Shown one piece after another: positions 35,431 to 43,485 of a DNA stretch of 64,000 nt (the stretch's first letter is position 1; each line of letters starts with the position of its first letter). The DNA is taken from positions 62,001 to 126,000 of the forward strand of contig NZ_JAODTZ010000015.1 of the NCBI RefSeq assembly GCF_025399795.1, in the 5' to 3' direction. The position numbers and the translations under genes were made by a program. Under the pieces are notes generated by a model, which saw only the letters and a list, made by a program, of their open reading frames with translations, was not told the DNA's origin and did no database searches. Source of the stretch: Streptomyces rhizosphaerihabitans. Lineage in GTDB: Bacteria > Actinomycetota > Actinomycetes > Streptomycetales > Streptomycetaceae.

Positions 35431-37064
35431 GACGCTCCTTCCGAGCGGTTCGCGGCTCCTGAACTGCTCGGGCGCGCACCGTCCGGGCCCGGCGCGTCCG
35501 ATGCGTCACGCGCTGCGGGCACCGCGGGCACTGCGGGGGCCGCGGACGCTTCGGGGGCCGCGGACGCTTCGGGGGCCGCGGACGCTTCGGGGGCCGCGGA
35601 CGCTTCGGGGGCCGCGGACGGTCCAGGGACCCCGGGTGCTTCAGGGGCTTCGGGTGACTCAGTGGCTTCGGGTGACTCAGTGGCTTCGGGTGACTCAGTG
35701 GCTTCGGGTGACTCAGTGGCTTCGGGTGACTCAGGCGTTCCCGCTTGCGCGGGCGCCTCCGCCACCCGCGCCAGCTCGGGCGAGGCGGTGTCGAGCGGCA
35801 CCGACCACGAGCGGACCAGGCCCAACTGCACGGCCTGGCGCGGCAGTACGGCGTCCAGGAGCCAGTCGGCCGCGACACGGACCCGGTTGGCGGGCATGGC
35901 GGCGAGGTGGTAGCCACGGGTGACGGCTCCGGCCACCGGCCCCGACAGGGGGATGCCCAGCGGATTGGCCGCGGCCTTGACGCCCCCGAGGTCGACGGTG
36001 AAGCCCAGGTCACGGTGGCGGTAGGCGCGGCGCTCGCCGATTCCGAGCGAGGCGGCGACATTGCGGCCGGCGATCCTCCCCTGGCGCCAGGCGTGCTGGG
36101 CCGTCATCGGCGTGTACTGACCGGGCCGCTCCAGGTCGGGCACCGCCGCCGCGTCCCCGCAGGCGAACACCTCTGGATGGCTCGGTACTTGGAGGTGGGG
36201 ATCGACGAGGAGCCGCCCCCTCTCAAGGGGGCGCCCGAGCCCCTCGACCAGCGGATCCGGCCGTACTCCGACACACCACACCAGCGTCCGGGTCTCGACG
36301 AACTCCCCGTCGCTGAGGCGGACTCCATCGGGAGTGGCCTCCTCGACCGACGTCTTGGTGCGCACGTCGACGCCACGCTGCCGCAGTACACGGTCGGCGG
36401 TGCGCGAGAGCCTCTCGTCCAGCTCGGGCAGCAACCGCGGGGCGACATCGAGCAGCAGCCAGCGCGGTCGGCTCCCTTCTCGCAGCGGCCGCCTGCGCAC
36501 CAGCGCGTCGGTGAACAGCTTTCCCTGGGCCGCCACTTCGGTCCCGGTGTATCCGGCGCCGACGACCACGAAGGTACGGCGCGCGGAGCGGCTCTTCGGG
36601 TCGTCCGACGCGGCGCCGAGCTCGATCTGCCGGGTCACGTGGTCCCGTAGATACAGCGCTTCGGGCAGCCCTCGGAAGCCGTGCGCGTGCTCGGCGACAC
36701 CGGGTACGGGCAGCAGTTTGTTCACGCTGCCGACGGCGAGGACGAGACGGTCGTACGTCAGCGTGCCGCTGTCGCCCTCCGGGCCGCTGTAGCGCACGGT
36801 GCGTGCTTCGAGGTCGATCCCGTCGGGCTGCGCCTCCCCGAGCACGAGACGTACGTGGGGCAGCGTGCCGGAGAGCGACACGGTGACGCGGCGTGGCTCC
36901 AGAACACCGGCGGCGACCTGGGGCAGCAGTGGCAGATACAGGAAGTAGTCGGTCGGGTTCAGCAGGGTGATGTCGGCCTTGTGCCGGACCAGCCGCGACA
37001 GGACGCGGGCCGTCCGGTACCCGGCGAAGCCGGCGCCGACGATCAGAATGCGGGGTCGACTCAC
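35427..37064 (-). CDS. Type II NADH dehydrogenase-like FAD oxidoreductase with repeat tail
   Basis: A 545-residue protein. Residues 1-430 form an NDH-2-like flavoprotein: FAD site ILIVGAGFAGYRTAR, NAD site VVVGAGYTGTEVA and GDAAAVPDL. NDH-2 passes electrons from NADH to quinone at the membrane face without pumping. The GTG at 37064 follows AGAGGAG. The last ~105 residues are not part of the family: they are ATESPE and SAAPEA hexads from two 18-nt arrays, forming an acidic, Pro/Ala-rich disordered tail. It is coupled to transketolase by ATGA overlap. Confidence 0.9.
   Translation of the reverse strand: MSRPRILIVGAGFAGYRTARVLSRLVRHKADITLLNPTDYFLYLPLLPQVAAGVLEPRRVTVSLSGTLPHVRLVLGEAQPDGIDLEARTVRYSGPEGDSGTLTYDRLVLAVGSVNKLLPVPGVAEHAHGFRGLPEALYLRDHVTRQIELGAASDDPKSRSARRTFVVVGAGYTGTEVAAQGKLFTDALVRRRPLREGSRPRWLLLDVAPRLLPELDERLSRTADRVLRQRGVDVRTKTSVEEATPDGVRLSDGEFVETRTLVWCVGVRPDPLVEGLGRPLERGRLLVDPHLQVPSHPEVFACGDAAAVPDLERPGQYTPMTAQHAWRQGRIAGRNVAASLGIGERRAYRHRDLGFTVDLGGVKAAANPLGIPLSGPVAGAVTRGYHLAAMPANRVRVAADWLLDAVLPRQAVQLGLVRSWSVPLDTASPELARVAEAPAQAGTPESPEATESPEATESPEATESPEATESPEAPEAPGVPGPSAAPEASAAPEASAAPEASAAPEASAAPAVPAVPAARDASDAPGPDGARPSSSGAANRSEGAS
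35536..35625. repeat. 18-nt tandem repeat A in the NDH-2 tail (SAAPEA units)
   Basis: Four exact 18-nt copies of GGGGCCGCGGACGCTTCG start at 35536, 35554, 35572 and 35590, followed by a diverged fifth to 35625. They encode SAAPEA-type hexads. Confidence 0.95.
35647..35736. repeat. 18-nt tandem repeat B in the NDH-2 tail (ATESPE units)
   Basis: Four exact copies of GCTTCGGGTGACTCAGTG (from 35647) and a diverged fifth encode ATESPE-type hexads. The unit shares GCTTCGGG with array A but is otherwise distinct. Confidence 0.95.
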
Positions 37065-37173
37065 GGTGCTCCTCTGACGGAATCGCTCGTCGTACGGGGC
37101 TTTCCGCGTCCCCCCGACCGAGGTGCCCAAACATGGGCACCTCCGACTTTTCGCAAGCTTCGAGAGGCCCAGG

Positions 37174-37674
37174 TCAGCGCGCCCGGCGGAGCCACGCCTC
37201 GGGGTCGTCGGAGAAACCTGTACCCGAGCCCGTGCCGGGGACGTCGGGCGTCCCGGACCGGATCGGCGGATACAGCAGGCCCATGCCGCCGGGCGGGGAG
37301 GCGGGCAGGCTGCCGCCGACGACCCGGCCGGACGGGGCGAGCTCGTGCGCGTGCCGGGTCGTCGGCCGGGGCGCGGCCGGCCGGGCCATGCCCCGCAGCG
37401 CGGAGGCGACGGCCCCGAGCACCGCGGCGGCGATCAGCGCGGCGGCCCATCCGGGCAGCACCGACGCGAGCGCGAGACCGAGGGCGAGGACCAGGGCGGC
37501 CCCCGCGTACAGCGCGGCGGCTCCCGAGGCGGCGTACGACGTGGCCGTCCGGCGCTGCTTGCGCGTCTGCTCGCGCAGTTCGTCCCGGATGGTCTCACGG
37601 GCGACCGTGGTGAGTTCGTCGACGAGTTCCTTGTCCAGATGCTCCAGATGTTCCAGGTGCTCGATGCGCTTCAT
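37174..37674 (-). CDS. Holin-X/DUF1469-type small membrane protein
   Basis: A 166-residue protein. A charged helical start (HLEHLEHLDKELVDELTTVARETIRDELREQ) leads to a pair of membrane helices at about 45-95 (ALYAGAALVLALGLALASVLPGWAAALIAAAVLG). A cytosolic Pro/Gly-rich tail follows. It matches the actinobacterial Holin-X (putative holin superfamily III) family; these are chromosomal proteins, not prophage lysis genes. The ATG at 37674 lacks a good ribosome site. The gene precedes NDH-2 by 109 nt in the same direction. Confidence 0.8.
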   Translation of the reverse strand: MKRIEHLEHLEHLDKELVDELTTVARETIRDELREQTRKQRRTATSYAASGAAALYAGAALVLALGLALASVLPGWAAALIAAAVLGAVASALRGMARPAAPRPTTRHAHELAPSGRVVGGSLPASPPGGMGLLYPPIRSGTPDVPGTGSGTGFSDDPEAWLRRAR

Positions 37675-37784
37675 GGTGTGCGGGTACCCGGCCGACCGGA
37701 CACGTAACGGGAAAGCCCCGGGCGCCGGCCTCGGGCGCCGGCGGCGATCGGCCGAAAGGATCTCCTGCTCCCTCCATCCCCAAC

Positions 37785-37790
37785 TAGGCT
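37785..37790 (+). promoter_or_regulatory. -10 box TAGGCT for a leaderless start at 37798
   Basis: TAGGCT matches TANNNT and ends 7 nt before the ATG of the VOC gene, with no ribosome site between. Confidence 0.5.
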
Positions 37791-37797
37791 CGTCCTC

Positions 37798-38145
37798 ATG
37801 GAGATTCTGGGAGCCACGCTGCGCGTCTGCGTCGACGACCTGGAGACTGCGGTCCCCTTCTACGAACGGCTCGCGGGCGGCAGAGCGCTCCGCTTCGAGC
37901 GCGGCGGTGTGTCGGTCGCCGCGATCGGCTGCTTCCTGCTGATGAGCGGGCCCGAGTCCGAACTCGACGTGTTGCGCAAGATCGCGGCGACCATCGCCGT
38001 CAAGGACGTCGAGGAGACCGGCCGGGTCCTCACCGACCTCGGCGCCCGCGTCGTCGCGGGCCCGGTGGAGACGCCTGGGGGCCGCAACCTCATCGCCGTG
38101 CATCCGGACGGGTCGGTGTACGAGTACGCGGACCGCCGGGGCTGA
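37798..38145 (+). CDS. VOC-family (glyoxalase-fold) protein
   Basis: A 115-residue protein with the vicinal-oxygen-chelate fold: LRVCVDDLETAVPFYERLAGG at the start and NLIAVHPDGSVYEYADR at the end. It is a single-module member that would work as a dimer. Metal and substrate are unknown. A TAGGCT box immediately upstream suggests leaderless translation. It converges with the DUF5107 gene and shares a terminator hairpin. Confidence 0.88.
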   Translation: MEILGATLRVCVDDLETAVPFYERLAGGRALRFERGGVSVAAIGCFLLMSGPESELDVLRKIAATIAVKDVEETGRVLTDLGARVVAGPVETPGGRNLIAVHPDGSVYEYADRRG

Positions 38146-38199
38146 GACGCGGACGCACTGGACCCGGGACGCGGGCTCACGGGATCTGACCGCGCCGGA

Positions 38200-38240
38200 C
38201 CTCGGGCGTCCCACCGCACGGTGCGCCGGGACACCCGAGG
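38200..38240. terminator. Bidirectional terminator between VOC and DUF5107 genes
   Basis: CCTCGGGCGTCCC (38200-38212) pairs with GGGACACCCGAGG (38228-38240) with one mismatch, and the loop can fold further (ACCG/CGGT). It sits between two converging stops. Confidence 0.7.
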
Positions 38241-38257
38241 CCGTGAGCGAGGCAGCC

Positions 38258-40234
38258 TCAGAGCGTGGACGGCGGCCGCATGCGGAAGTCGTACCGCGCC
38301 GGCAGGGGCTCGTCGCTCAGCCGGGACCACAGCCGGTCGATGGTCTCCGCTCCCTCCCGCAGGTCGGCGACCTCGAAGCCCGCGTCGAAGATCGCCCGTG
38401 CGTCCTCGCGGCGGCCCTCGGCGAGCAGCAGTTCGGCCTCGACGAGGCGGAACCGGCCACGGTCCCGGGTTCCGGGGCGCAGCCGCTCCCACACGGCCCG
38501 CGCGTCCTGCGGACGACGGGCCGCCAGCAGCGCCTCGATGGCCTCCCGGCCGAGCGCGGCGGTCGCCGCGGTCCACCGTTCCCCGTCGTCGCGCCGCTCC
38601 CGGCACAGGTCGTCGAAGGCTTCGGCGTAACGGTCGGCGGCGCGCTCGTGGTTGCCTGCCTCCTGGTCGGCGACGGCGAGGCAGCGCAGCAACAGCCAGA
38701 GCGACGGGGCGAGTTCGAGTGCCCGCTCCCAACTCCGCACTGCCTGGGCGAAGTCACCGGCATGCCACTGGGCGACTCCGAGGTGGTACTCGGCGATCGG
38801 TGCGGCGGGTGCCGTCTCCAGCATGTCGCGCCAGTGCGAGGCCACCAGCGTCTCGCCGGGCGGCCCGACCCGCCGGGGCTCCGGGAACGCGCCGGACCGC
38901 AGCAGTTCCCGCCACGGCGCCTGGTCGTCACCGAGCGTGCTCTCGTCGAAGGGCGTACCGGGCAACTTGTGCGCGGCGCGCAGCACTTCGAGTGCTCCCC
39001 AGCCGGATCCGACGGCGAGCACCTCGCCGGGATCCGTGTCGGCGTGCGGCAGCCAGGCGGTGTACGCGGCGTCGACCGCGTCCCGGGAGAGGGCGCTGTC
39101 CAGCCGGCCCTCGACGTCCGCCCGCGCGGCCTCCCAGTCCGCGCCGTGCGCCGTCACCGCGCTCACGGACAACGGACCGTACGCCTCCAGCCAGGAGACA
39201 TCGCTCTCGGCTTCGAGCCGTACGTGTTCGAGCTGGGTGCGGGCGAGTCCGGCCTGGATCTCGCAGTACCCGCCGGTCCCCGGTTCGGTGAGCCACTCCT
39301 GCCAGCGCCGCCCGCCGGGCCCCGAGCCCCAGACGAACAGCTTGCGCCCGCGCAGGACGTCGGTGGACGTCTGGACCAGCCCCTCGCCCGCGTCGTCGAC
39401 CGCGGCGATCCAGCGGCGCCGTCCGTCGGGCACCTCGTAGAAGTAGTCGGCGGGGAAGGTGCTGCGAAGCGGGTACGTCCGGTCGGTCCCGTCGTACGCC
39501 GGCACGGGCACCCGGCGCAGCCGTCGCTCGTAGCCGAAGTGATAGGCCTCCTCGGCCGGGGCGAGCACCCTGCGCTCCTCGGGGACCGCGATGTTGGACC
39601 ACCAGTACAGCGGGGCGGGCTTCTCGTGGGGATTGCGGACGCGGACGCCGACGTAGAGGAAGTCGGAGCCGTCCGGCAGCCACAGGTCGACCTGGAAGGG
39701 GAGGTCGCGCAGCCGTTCCCACTCCCACAGGCGCAGCATCTCGCCGCCGTCGGGGGCGGGAACGCGGGCGGCGTGGACGGGTGAGCACGACAGGGTGGTG
39801 TGCCCGGTCGCGCCGATGTTCCACTCGATGCCGCCGGAGAACCAGGCGCCGTTGAGGGCGAAGCAGGCCGGCTGGAGGACCGGGTTGCTGTAGAGGAGTT
39901 CCGTCGCGGAGGGTTTGTGGAAGAGCGAGACGATACGGCCGCCGAAGCCGGGCAGCACGGTGGCCCGCAGCCGGTCGTTCTCGATCACGATCGTGTCGAG
40001 TTCGCGGAGCGGCCGTTCTCGCTCGTAGCCGTCCCGTATGCGCTCAGGCAGCACGCTGCGCAGCGGCTCGTACCCGATCTGCCGGGCCATGTCGCTCGGC
40101 AGGCCGACGCGGTCGCGGTCGTCGATGGTGTGCATCTCGTCGAGGGTCCGCAGGGGCGGCAGCGGGTTGCTCGGGCCCAATTCCGCCGCCGGGAGGGTCA
40201 GTACGTCACGTCGGATCGTCGTCACGATGACCAT
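38258..40234 (-). CDS. DUF5107 and TPR domain protein
   Basis: A 658-residue protein. Residues 75-400 form a DUF5107 domain, related to the galactose-mutarotase/glycan-binding fold (LRATVLPGFGGRIVSLFHK, SGGIEWNIGATGH). Residues 430-650 are TPR repeats (AEYHLGVAQWHAGDFAQAVRSWERALELAP, split by a turn). There is no signal peptide. Relatives are found in sugar-using loci and may bind or process oligosaccharides. No sugar transporter is nearby, so the pathway is unknown. Confidence 0.88.
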   Translation of the reverse strand: MVIVTTIRRDVLTLPAAELGPSNPLPPLRTLDEMHTIDDRDRVGLPSDMARQIGYEPLRSVLPERIRDGYERERPLRELDTIVIENDRLRATVLPGFGGRIVSLFHKPSATELLYSNPVLQPACFALNGAWFSGGIEWNIGATGHTTLSCSPVHAARVPAPDGGEMLRLWEWERLRDLPFQVDLWLPDGSDFLYVGVRVRNPHEKPAPLYWWSNIAVPEERRVLAPAEEAYHFGYERRLRRVPVPAYDGTDRTYPLRSTFPADYFYEVPDGRRRWIAAVDDAGEGLVQTSTDVLRGRKLFVWGSGPGGRRWQEWLTEPGTGGYCEIQAGLARTQLEHVRLEAESDVSWLEAYGPLSVSAVTAHGADWEAARADVEGRLDSALSRDAVDAAYTAWLPHADTDPGEVLAVGSGWGALEVLRAAHKLPGTPFDESTLGDDQAPWRELLRSGAFPEPRRVGPPGETLVASHWRDMLETAPAAPIAEYHLGVAQWHAGDFAQAVRSWERALELAPSLWLLLRCLAVADQEAGNHERAADRYAEAFDDLCRERRDDGERWTAATAALGREAIEALLAARRPQDARAVWERLRPGTRDRGRFRLVEAELLLAEGRREDARAIFDAGFEVADLREGAETIDRLWSRLSDEPLPARYDFRMRPPSTL

Positions 40235-40285
40235 GGAACATGGTCATCGGCCTGCTGACCAGGGTATCCGCTCGTCAGAATCAGG

Positions 40286-41182
40286 TCAGGATTCCGCAAA
40301 GGCGCCGACGACCAGGTCCGCGAGGAGCGCTCCCGCGGTGCCGTCGGGGTCCAGGTCGGGGTCGTAGATGGTGACGTTGAGGCCGACGCAGTGCGGGGAG
40401 CGCACCAACGGGCGGAGCAGTGCGAGGAGTTCGTCGGGGAACAGGCCGTCGGGGTCCGGGCTGTCCACGGCGGGCATCACGGTCGGATCGAGCACGTCGG
40501 CGTCGAAATGCACCCAGAAGCCGTCCAGGTGCGGGAGTTCGAGGGTCGCCAGGGTGGCCCGCGCGATCGCGTCCACGCCCCAGGTGCGCAGCTCCCCGAC
40601 GGTCGTCGTGGGGATCTTCAGCGCGGCGAGTTCGTCGCGGTCGTCGTCGTAGTCGCGGATGCCGAAGAGCCGTAGGTCCTCGTCCCGCAGATAGGGCCCC
40701 AGCCCTTCGATGTCGGACAGGTCGTCCTGGCCACGGCCGGTGGCGATCGCGAGTTCCTCGCCCCCGGCCGCGCCGACGCGGTCGGAGTTCCCGGCGTGCC
40801 GGAAGTCGGCCGAACCGTCGACGGCCACCAGTCCGAAGCGGCCGATGCGGCGCAGGGCGAGGGACGCGCCGAGCTGGATGGAACAGTCGCCGCCGAGGAC
40901 GACGGGGAGGTCACCGGCGCGGACGAGGCGTTCGACGCGATCGGCGAGTGCGCGGGTGTAGGTGGCGATGGCCTCCGCGTTGAAGACGCCGTCGCCCTCC
41001 TGCCAGTCCCCTCGGTCGTAGCGCGGCGGTACGACCACTCCGCCCTCCAGCGCGCCGAGCCTCTGCACGATCCGCTGCTCACGCAGGGCGCCGGCCAGTT
41101 TGTAGCAGCCGGGGACGGTGCCGGGCGCGGGCGGACGCAGACCGAGGTTGGAAGGAGCGTCCAGAACGACGATGTTCCGCAT
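40286..41182 (-). CDS. Arginase-fold (ureohydrolase) protein missing two metal histidines
   Basis: A 298-residue ureohydrolase-fold protein starting MRNIVVLDAPSNLGLRPP. In active arginases and agmatinases the manganese site is built from GGDHS, DAHxD and DxDVxDP. Here these are GGDCS, DGSAD and DADVLDP: both histidines are replaced (by Cys and Ser) while the four aspartates remain. Hydrolysis of guanidines by the usual mechanism is therefore doubtful; another metal or substrate is possible. It follows the GNAT gene in the same direction. Confidence 0.82.
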   Translation of the reverse strand: MRNIVVLDAPSNLGLRPPAPGTVPGCYKLAGALREQRIVQRLGALEGGVVVPPRYDRGDWQEGDGVFNAEAIATYTRALADRVERLVRAGDLPVVLGGDCSIQLGASLALRRIGRFGLVAVDGSADFRHAGNSDRVGAAGGEELAIATGRGQDDLSDIEGLGPYLRDEDLRLFGIRDYDDDRDELAALKIPTTTVGELRTWGVDAIARATLATLELPHLDGFWVHFDADVLDPTVMPAVDSPDPDGLFPDELLALLRPLVRSPHCVGLNVTIYDPDLDPDGTAGALLADLVVGAFAES

Positions 41183-41224
41183 GGACTCATCCTCACCCGA
41201 GCGGACCACACCGGGGAAGGGCAC

Positions 41225-41262
41225 CGGGCTTCCGGGAGAGCCGGGGCATACCGGGGAGCCCG
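41225..41262 (-). terminator. Possible terminator after the GNAT gene
   Basis: CGGGCT (41225-41230) pairs with AGCCCG (41257-41262), with an extra CCGG/CCGG pairing inside. It begins directly beyond the GNAT stop (41263-41265) and separates it from the arginase-fold gene. Confidence 0.4.
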
Positions 41263-41811
41263 TCAGCGGGGCGTGACCATCTCCGCGGTGATCGCCCACC
41301 GTTCGTGGTCCCGCCAGGCACCGTCGATGTGGATGAAGGCCGGTGAGAAGCCTTCGAGACGGAAGCCGCAGCTCCGGGCGAGTGCGATCGACCCCGCGTT
41401 GCCCGGCTGTACGTTGATCTCCAGCCGGTGCAGGCCCATCTCCCCGAAGGCGTGGCGCACGACGAGACCGAGTCCCTCGGTCATCAGCCCGCGCCCCGCG
41501 GCGTGTACGAAGGCGCCATAGCCGAGGGCGCCGCACAGGAAGCCGCCCTCGACGATGTTGTTGATGTTGATGAAACCGGCGATCCCCCCGCCGTCCCGTT
41601 CGCAGACGAGGAACCCGGCCTTGGTCGGGTCCTCGATGAGCCGCCCCGCGTAGGCGGCATAGGCGTCGACGCTGCCGGGCGGGAAGAGCCACGGCTGGTG
41701 GAGACTCTTGCTCTCCCTGGCCCGTGCGGTGAACTCCGCACCGTCCTCGAGGGTGAAACGCCGTATGCCCACACGGGGACCCTCGGCGAGATAACCGGCG
41801 TTCTGAGGCAT
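41263..41811 (-). CDS. GNAT acetyltransferase, RimJ/RimL-like
   Basis: A 182-residue N-acetyltransferase of the RimJ/RimL (Acetyltransf_3) type. Visible are an N-terminal IRRFTLEDGAEFTARARES, the central GFININNIVEGGFLCGALGYG, and LHRLEINVQPGNAGSIALARSCGF, where the acetyl-CoA loop lies. It should acetylate an amine, possibly a protein N-terminus; the target is unknown. The gene lies between the LapA-like and arginase-fold genes, in the same direction. Confidence 0.9.
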   Translation of the reverse strand: MPQNAGYLAEGPRVGIRRFTLEDGAEFTARARESKSLHQPWLFPPGSVDAYAAYAGRLIEDPTKAGFLVCERDGGGIAGFININNIVEGGFLCGALGYGAFVHAAGRGLMTEGLGLVVRHAFGEMGLHRLEINVQPGNAGSIALARSCGFRLEGFSPAFIHIDGAWRDHERWAITAEMVTPR

Positions 41812-41837
41812 CCCGTCACCTTACGCGAACAGGTGTT

Positions 41838-42089
41838 TCAGCGTCTGCGTCTCGCGGCGTACGCACCGCACACCACGCCGATCAGCCCGGTGGCGAGCAG
41901 CGCCACCCACAGCGGCATGATCACCTCGGGGATGAGCAGCCGGATCCTGGTGCTGCGAGTGTTCTCGAAGATGAAGATCAGGGCAAGGACGGCCAGTACG
42001 AGGACGGCGACCCTGGCCGGCGTCAGCGGCCCTTCGCGGGTGCCCTTGCCGCCGCTCGTACCGGCGTTCTTGGAGGTCTTCGGGCTCAT
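41838..42089 (-). CDS. LapA-domain small membrane protein
   Basis: An 83-residue protein with a basic N-terminal tail and two membrane helices (VAVLVLAVLALIFIFENT and VALLATGLIGVVCGAYAARR) joined by the IRLLIPEVIMPLW segment. This is the LapA/DUF1049 pattern. The ATG at 42089 begins the family-like part (MSPKTSKN). It is membrane-embedded; the role in actinobacteria is unclear. It precedes the GNAT gene by 26 nt and probably shares its transcript. Confidence 0.85.
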   Translation of the reverse strand: MSPKTSKNAGTSGGKGTREGPLTPARVAVLVLAVLALIFIFENTRSTRIRLLIPEVIMPLWVALLATGLIGVVCGAYAARRRR

Positions 42090-42437
42090 GCGCTCAGCAT
42101 GATCCAGAAGGCGCCGGTACGCGCGGCGGGAACATCCTCCGGGTGACCGCGGTGCCGGGCCCCACTCGTCCCCGGCCACCCGAACACCCGAATACCCGGC
42201 CGCCCGGACACCGGGGCGCCGACGTCCCCGGCCCCGGAGCCCTGCCCCGGCTGCCTCTCGAATGCGCCCCGTGAATACGCCTCCGAATACGCCTCCGAAT
42301 ACGCCTCCGCCGGACCATAGCCAGGGCGGACGCGAGCAGGGCGCGACCGCGATGGGACACGACCGCGCCTCAGGCACGGACGCGCACGGCCCACGACCGC
42401 GCGCGGGGCACACCCCCAGCGCGGCGCATCCGTGACG
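42090..42437. other. Intergenic region with GC-rich repeats
   Basis: 348 nt without a supported gene. It contains the 12-nt repeat 42273-42308 and a looser ACCCGAAT/CCCGG-rich segment at 42177-42225. Short frames on both strands lack ribosome sites. The promoter of the LapA gene should lie at the left end. Confidence 0.55.
42273..42308. repeat. 12-nt tandem repeat downstream of the LD-carboxypeptidase gene
   Basis: Three exact 12-nt copies of GAATACGCCTCC (42273, 42285, 42297), with a weaker copy to the left (GAATGCGCCCC at 42260). The array is 130 nt beyond the stop at 42438. Confidence 0.9.
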
Positions 42438-43385
42438 TCAGAGCAGCGCCGGCTCGTCCAGGGTCAGTGTCCCCGCGTCCGCGTCGAGTTCGGCGCAAAG
42501 ACCGAACGGGATCGTCAGAGCCCCCTCGGCGTGCCCGAACCCGAAGTGCTCGACGACCGGAACGCCGAGCCCGCCGAGCCGGTCGGCGAACACCGCGCGC
42601 AGTCCGTCGTACGGTCCGCAGTCCACCCAGGAGCCGAGCGCGACCCCGGTCACCCCGTCGAGCCAGCCGGTGCGCAGCAGTTGCGTCAGAATCCGGTCCA
42701 GCCGGTAGGCCTCCTCGCCGATGTCCTCGATCAGGAGCAGCCCGCCCCGGGCGGAGGTGCGGGCGTGCGGTGTGCCGACTTCCGCGGCCAGCAGACTCGT
42801 GGAGCCGCCGAGTGTGACGCCGCGGGCCTTCCCGGGCACGAGCGGGACGGCTTCGTCGGATGCGATGGTCCGTACCGACTCGGGTTCGAAGAGAGTGGCC
42901 CTCAGATGCTCCTGTGCCCGGGCGCTCTTCAGGAAATCGGCGACCGCGACCATCGGCCCGTGCAGGGTCGCGAGCCCCACCCGCGTCGCGAACGCCTCGT
43001 GCAGGGCGGTGATGTCGCTGAAGCCGAGGAAGACCTTGGGGCCCGCGGCCCTGATGGCGTCCCAGTCGAGCAGGTCGATCATGCGTTGAGCGCCGTAACC
43101 ACCGCGGGCGCACAGCACCGCGGCCACGTCCGGATCGCACCAGGCCGCCTGGAAGTCGGCGGCCCGGTCCGCGTCCGTCCCCGCCAGGTAGCCGAACTCG
43201 GCGTGCCGGTCCAGGACATGGGTGGCCACCACCGGGTCGAGGTCCCAGCCGCGCAGGATGTCGAGGCCGGCCTCCAGCCGCTCCTCGGGGATGGGCCCGC
43301 TGGGCGCGACGACCGCGACCCTGGCTCCGGCGGCGAGCCGCGCGGGTCGGGTCAGGGCGGTGATCGGTGCGGTCGTTCGGGTCAC
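42438..43385 (-). CDS. LD-carboxypeptidase (peptidase S66)
   Basis: A 315-residue S66 serine peptidase of the LdcA/MccF family. It would remove the terminal D-residue from L,D-linked muropeptides or release similar peptides. The start VAVVAPSGPIPEERLEAGL, the nucleophile region FLGFSDITALH, LLIEDIGEEAYRLDR with the catalytic Glu, and HFGFGHAEGALTIPFG with the His are all present. The GTG at 43385 follows GGAG. No signal peptide is seen, so it is cytosolic. It is last in a run of four peptidase genes. Confidence 0.92.
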   Translation of the reverse strand: MTRTTAPITALTRPARLAAGARVAVVAPSGPIPEERLEAGLDILRGWDLDPVVATHVLDRHAEFGYLAGTDADRAADFQAAWCDPDVAAVLCARGGYGAQRMIDLLDWDAIRAAGPKVFLGFSDITALHEAFATRVGLATLHGPMVAVADFLKSARAQEHLRATLFEPESVRTIASDEAVPLVPGKARGVTLGGSTSLLAAEVGTPHARTSARGGLLLIEDIGEEAYRLDRILTQLLRTGWLDGVTGVALGSWVDCGPYDGLRAVFADRLGGLGVPVVEHFGFGHAEGALTIPFGLCAELDADAGTLTLDEPALL

Positions 43386-43485
43386 TCGTACTGCTCCAGC
43401 TCCTCGTGGTCCATCCGGTCGCGGTCGTGTCACGCCGGGTTTCGCGAAGGGCTCCGCCCGGTCCGGTTCCCGACGGCCGACGGCC

